Source of the DNA: Clostridium peptidivorans
Lineage (GTDB): Bacteria; Bacillota; Clostridia; Clostridiales; Clostridiaceae
Length of the DNA: 64,000 nucleotides
Assembly: GCF_900205925.1 (NCBI RefSeq)
Contig: NZ_OAOD01000012.1
Coordinates: forward strand, 1-64,000
Direction of reading: 5' to 3'
Of the stretch, positions 61,657-64,000 are shown in pieces (the first letter of the stretch is position 1; each line of letters starts with the position of its first letter). The notes beneath the pieces are model-generated. The model saw nothing but the letters and a program-made list of their open reading frames with translations. It searched no databases and was not told the origin of the DNA. Made by a program: the position numbers and the translations under genes.

Positions 61657-62637
61657 TTATTTTATCGAATAGTAAAGAACACCATCTTCTTCTTCCATAG
61701 TTACTTCTCCTAAAGCCCTAAGATGTTCTAAATGGGCATGGGCCTCTCCAGCTGCAAACCATTTCTGTGGTTTTGGAAACTCATCCCAATTTTTACTCTT
61801 GATATCCCAGTGCAGTTGTTTTGTTACTGTTCTCACAGTAGATTTTCCAGATTCTCTTAAAGCTTTTCTTGATTCGTCTAATCTTTTAGCATGATGTTTA
61901 TAAAGTTCTTCAATCCTTTCACGATGATCGTCTACTAAAAAACGATGGGAAGAAAACAAATAATCAATATCCATATTATAAACATGATCTAAACTTTCTA
62001 AATAAGTTCCTAATATATCGTCATATTGGAAACCCCAAAATGTAATATTTGGAGTTATTTTTCCTAGTATATGATCCCCACAAAATAGTATCTTGTGTTC
62101 TTTTTCATAAAGACCTACTATCCCTGGCGTATGACCTTTTAAATCTATAATTTCAAAATTATATTCTCCAATTTGAATATATTCACCTGGAATTGCAGAA
62201 ATGAAATTTATATGAGCTGTCGGGCGAAATTTAAATCCCGGATGATCTTCGATATCTAATTGATCTTCTTCTAATCCTTGCCAAGCTCCCTGTTGAATTG
62301 TATCTTGCCACATTGGATCTGATTTTTCCACACTATTATTTAATAAATCACCATCCATCTTACTTGCATATATAGTTAAACCCATTTCTTCTAAATAAGT
62401 AGCTAGCCCCGTATGATCTGAATGTAGGTGAGTCAGAAAAAGAATAGTGTTTTCTGGTTTCAAATTTAATTCTTTAAAAATTTTCATTATATCTTCTTTT
62501 GTATCTTCACGGTTAAAGCCCGTATCAATAATCATAGATTTTTCTTGACCTTTAATAATATAAAAATTCAAGTGTTTTAAGGGATTATTTGGTAATGGAA
62601 GTTCTTCCAAATAAATATTTTTGTATACTTCTCTCAT
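61657..62637 (-). CDS. MBL-fold metallo-hydrolase with C-terminal helical domain
   Basis: This 326-residue metallo-beta-lactamase-fold protein has the metal motif THLHSDHTGL, His in DLKGHTPGIVG, Asp in FCGDHIL and His in SSHRFLVDDH. A C-terminal helical region (about 230-326) resembles the LACTB2/winged-helix extension (AAGEAHAHLEHLRALGEV). The substrate is unknown. AGGAGGGG lies about 13 bases before the ATG. Base composition is slightly less AT-rich than in neighbours. Confidence 0.88.
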   Translation of the reverse strand: MREVYKNIYLEELPLPNNPLKHLNFYIIKGQEKSMIIDTGFNREDTKEDIMKIFKELNLKPENTILFLTHLHSDHTGLATYLEEMGLTIYASKMDGDLLNNSVEKSDPMWQDTIQQGAWQGLEEDQLDIEDHPGFKFRPTAHINFISAIPGEYIQIGEYNFEIIDLKGHTPGIVGLYEKEHKILFCGDHILGKITPNITFWGFQYDDILGTYLESLDHVYNMDIDYLFSSHRFLVDDHRERIEELYKHHAKRLDESRKALRESGKSTVRTVTKQLHWDIKSKNWDEFPKPQKWFAAGEAHAHLEHLRALGEVTMEEEDGVLYYSIK

Positions 62638-62838
62638 AGATTACATCACCCCTCCTAAAATTCCATATTTTAACAATATCATAGTATATTATTAATATAA
62701 AGTCAACCATTTCATCTATTGATAAAACAGAGAAAAGAAGATTTAGGAATGATTTTTCGAATAATTATTGCCCTCTTGAATTCTATAATGTATCATTATG
62801 ATTGGGAATTAAATACAATACTTAAGGAGTCTGATTAG

Positions 62839-63534
62839 ATGTCTTCATCAACAAAAAATACAAAAGTTTATGAACAAGTAATAGATCAAATTAAAGATAT
62901 GATAATAAATGGTACTCTTAAAGCTGGAGATAAATTATCTTCCGAAAGAGAACTTGCAGAGCAACTGCAGGTGAGTAGAACATCTATTAGAGAAGCTTTA
63001 AAAGCACTTCAAATTATAGGATTAGTTCAATGTAAACAGGGAGGAGGAAATTACATCAGTGAAAACCTTGAAAATGGTTTATTTGAACCTCTATCAATAA
63101 TGTTTATGCTTAAAGATAGTAATCCTGAGGAAATTATTGAGGTAAGAAGAGTTATTGAGGTGCAGACTGCAGCTATAGCTGCACAAAAAATAACGGATAA
63201 GGAACTTGAAGATCTTGAAATACTTATAAAAGCCTTGAAAAATTCAAAAGATGAAAATGATAACGTAAAAATTGATAAAAGGTTTCACTATGAAATAGCC
63301 AAGGCTTCCAAGAATTTCATAATAGTAAATATATTAAATGCAATATCTTCATTAATAGATTCCTTTATTAAGGATGCTAGAAAAAAGATAATGGTAGATG
63401 AAGGAAATATGGAAGTCCTTGCAGATCAGCATGAGGATATTTATATAGCACTAAAAAGTCATAATCCAAAGAAAGCTTCAGAGGCTATGAAAAAACATTT
63501 AGAGTTTGCCAATAAATATTTTATGATAAAGTAA
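62839..63534 (+). CDS. lldR: FadR-type GntR regulator with FCD domain (LldR-like)
   Basis: This 231-residue regulator has an N-terminal winged helix (LKAGDKLSSERELAEQLQVS, RTSIREALKALQIIGLVQ) at about 8-75 and a C-terminal FCD ligand-binding domain (VRRVIEVQTAAIAAQ, KRFHYEIAKASKN, DQHEDIYIALKSHNP) with the His/Asp metal residues. LldR-type proteins sense lactate or another carboxylate. Placement directly before a lactate permease with a TGGT-N3-ACCA operator supports this role. AAGGAG precedes the ATG. Confidence 0.85.
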   Translation: MSSSTKNTKVYEQVIDQIKDMIINGTLKAGDKLSSERELAEQLQVSRTSIREALKALQIIGLVQCKQGGGNYISENLENGLFEPLSIMFMLKDSNPEEIIEVRRVIEVQTAAIAAQKITDKELEDLEILIKALKNSKDENDNVKIDKRFHYEIAKASKNFIIVNILNAISSLIDSFIKDARKKIMVDEGNMEVLADQHEDIYIALKSHNPKKASEAMKKHLEFANKYFMIK

Positions 63535-63541
63535 TTTAGTT

Positions 63542-63588
63542 AAAATACTAGTTAGTTTAAAAGAATAAACTAATTAGTATTTTTTTGT
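63542..63588 (+). terminator. Terminator of the FCD regulator gene
   Basis: AAAATACTAGTTAGTTTA pairs with TAAACTAATTAGTATTTT with one mismatch, followed by TTTG. Confidence 0.85.
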
Positions 63589-63836
63589 TTCTAGATATAA
63601 ATATATTAATAAACATCAGATAAAATTCCGTATAAAATATAACATAATATACAGAATATTGTTAATTAAGTAACAATATTGTAGATTTCAGTTTAATAAA
63701 AATAAAAATTTAAATTTTTTTTATCTCAATTCAAATTATTGCAAAGGTTACAACGGATAGGTTTACGTAATAATTTACATTTTTCGAAATATTGTTAATT
63801 GAATAACTATACTGGAAAAAACACCAAAGGAGTGGT

Positions 63837-63893
63837 ATGATTAAATTAATACAAATTGGTCTTACCAGTTTGTATAACAGGGCGATAAAATGA
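63837..63893 (+). CDS. Putative 18-residue leader peptide upstream of the lactate permease
   Basis: ATG with a perfect AAAGGAG six bases upstream opens an 18-codon ORF (MIKLIQIGLTSLYNRAIK). Its TGA overlaps the ATG of the permease gene, and the operator palindrome lies inside it. It may couple translation of the permease or simply be a fortuitous ORF. Confidence 0.5.
   Translation: MIKLIQIGLTSLYNRAIK
63851..63873. promoter_or_regulatory. Candidate LldR/FadR-type operator
   Basis: ACAAATTGGT-CTT-ACCAGTTTGT is an inverted repeat with one mismatch containing TGGT-N3-ACCA, the core used by FadR-subfamily regulators. It lies 17 bases before the permease start and follows the FCD regulator gene. 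Confidence 0.8.
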
Positions 63894-64000
63894 ATAATTA
63901 TGTACTTTTTTTCATTGCTTTAATACCTGTAATTTGCCCGATGGTTCCATTAGGGGTATTAAAGGTGGCTGGACATAGGGCAACGCCAATTACTTCCGTG
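63890..64000 (+). CDS. lctP: L-lactate permease, 5' part (runs off the window)
   Basis: The first 37 codons read YVLFFIALIPVICPMVPLG then VLKVAGHRATPITSV, matching the N-terminal helix and the K-A-P-I segment of LctP/LldP-type lactate permeases. AGGG lies about eight bases before the ATG. It is the start of a lactate uptake operon controlled by the upstream FCD regulator; downstream genes are outside the window. Confidence 0.82.
   Translation, partial: MNNYVLFFIALIPVICPMVPLGVLKVAGHRATPITSV

Overview
The window is low-GC DNA with strong AGGAGG-type ribosome binding sites, frequent TTG/GTG starts and clostridial gene content (BrnQ, SpoVT/AbrB-type regulator, PIN-PhoH ATPase, LTA-synthase-like protein, guanidine-I and cobalamin riboswitches). 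It fits a Clostridium sensu stricto chromosome; I cannot name the species. No rRNA, tRNA, CRISPR array, intact insertion sequence or clear prophage was seen.

Layout. 1-2.5 kb: a flavin amine oxidase between long-hairpin repeats. 2.6-6.9 kb: a cobalamin-riboswitch-controlled BtuFCD importer on the minus strand, then a PduX-like threonine kinase. 7.2-14.6 kb: housekeeping genes (brnQ, PIN-PhoH, phosphodiester glycosidase, M50 protease, trmB, a lysozyme-like protein). 14.6-15.8 kb: a repeat-rich stretch. 15.8-21.9 kb: tpx, a FabG-like SDR, a phosphohexomutase, an iron alcohol dehydrogenase bracketed by two near-identical 127-bp palindromes, and a guanidine-I riboswitch with a Gdx-type exporter. 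22-27.7 kb: a VanR/VanS-like two-component system, an orphan PAS kinase and a CoA-disulfide-reductase-like enzyme.

28.3-38.1 kb is an accessory region built by tandem duplication. It holds three copies of a DUF5673-like membrane protein (a fourth lies at 49.6 kb), then four paralogous ABC-permease-like proteins with a YtrA-type GntR regulator, an ATPase and a different permease. The junctions between permeases keep scars of the regulator and ATPase genes, so the array appears to have grown by duplication of a regulator-permease-ATPase unit followed by deletion. 38-45.8 kb: an AbrB regulator, an M16 peptidase, a lipase-like hydrolase, DUF2156, a Cys-rich pentapeptide-repeat protein and a degenerate kinase-like protein. 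46-56.3 kb: an ECF sigma/anti-sigma pair with its own promoter signature, small enzymes, an LUD protein, a CAAX-type M48 protease and an LtaS-like sulfatase. 57-64 kb: a TraX-like protein, a DUF4349 lipoprotein, more hairpin repeats, a three-gene cassette of unknown function, an MBL hydrolase, and an FCD regulator followed by a lactate permease that runs off the window. The permease is preceded by a palindromic operator lying inside a short leader ORF.

The least explained signal is a family of about 230-bp long-hairpin repeats. Their arms covary between copies while the apex stays constant. They are accompanied by a separate multi-hairpin module and by at least three further palindrome families.
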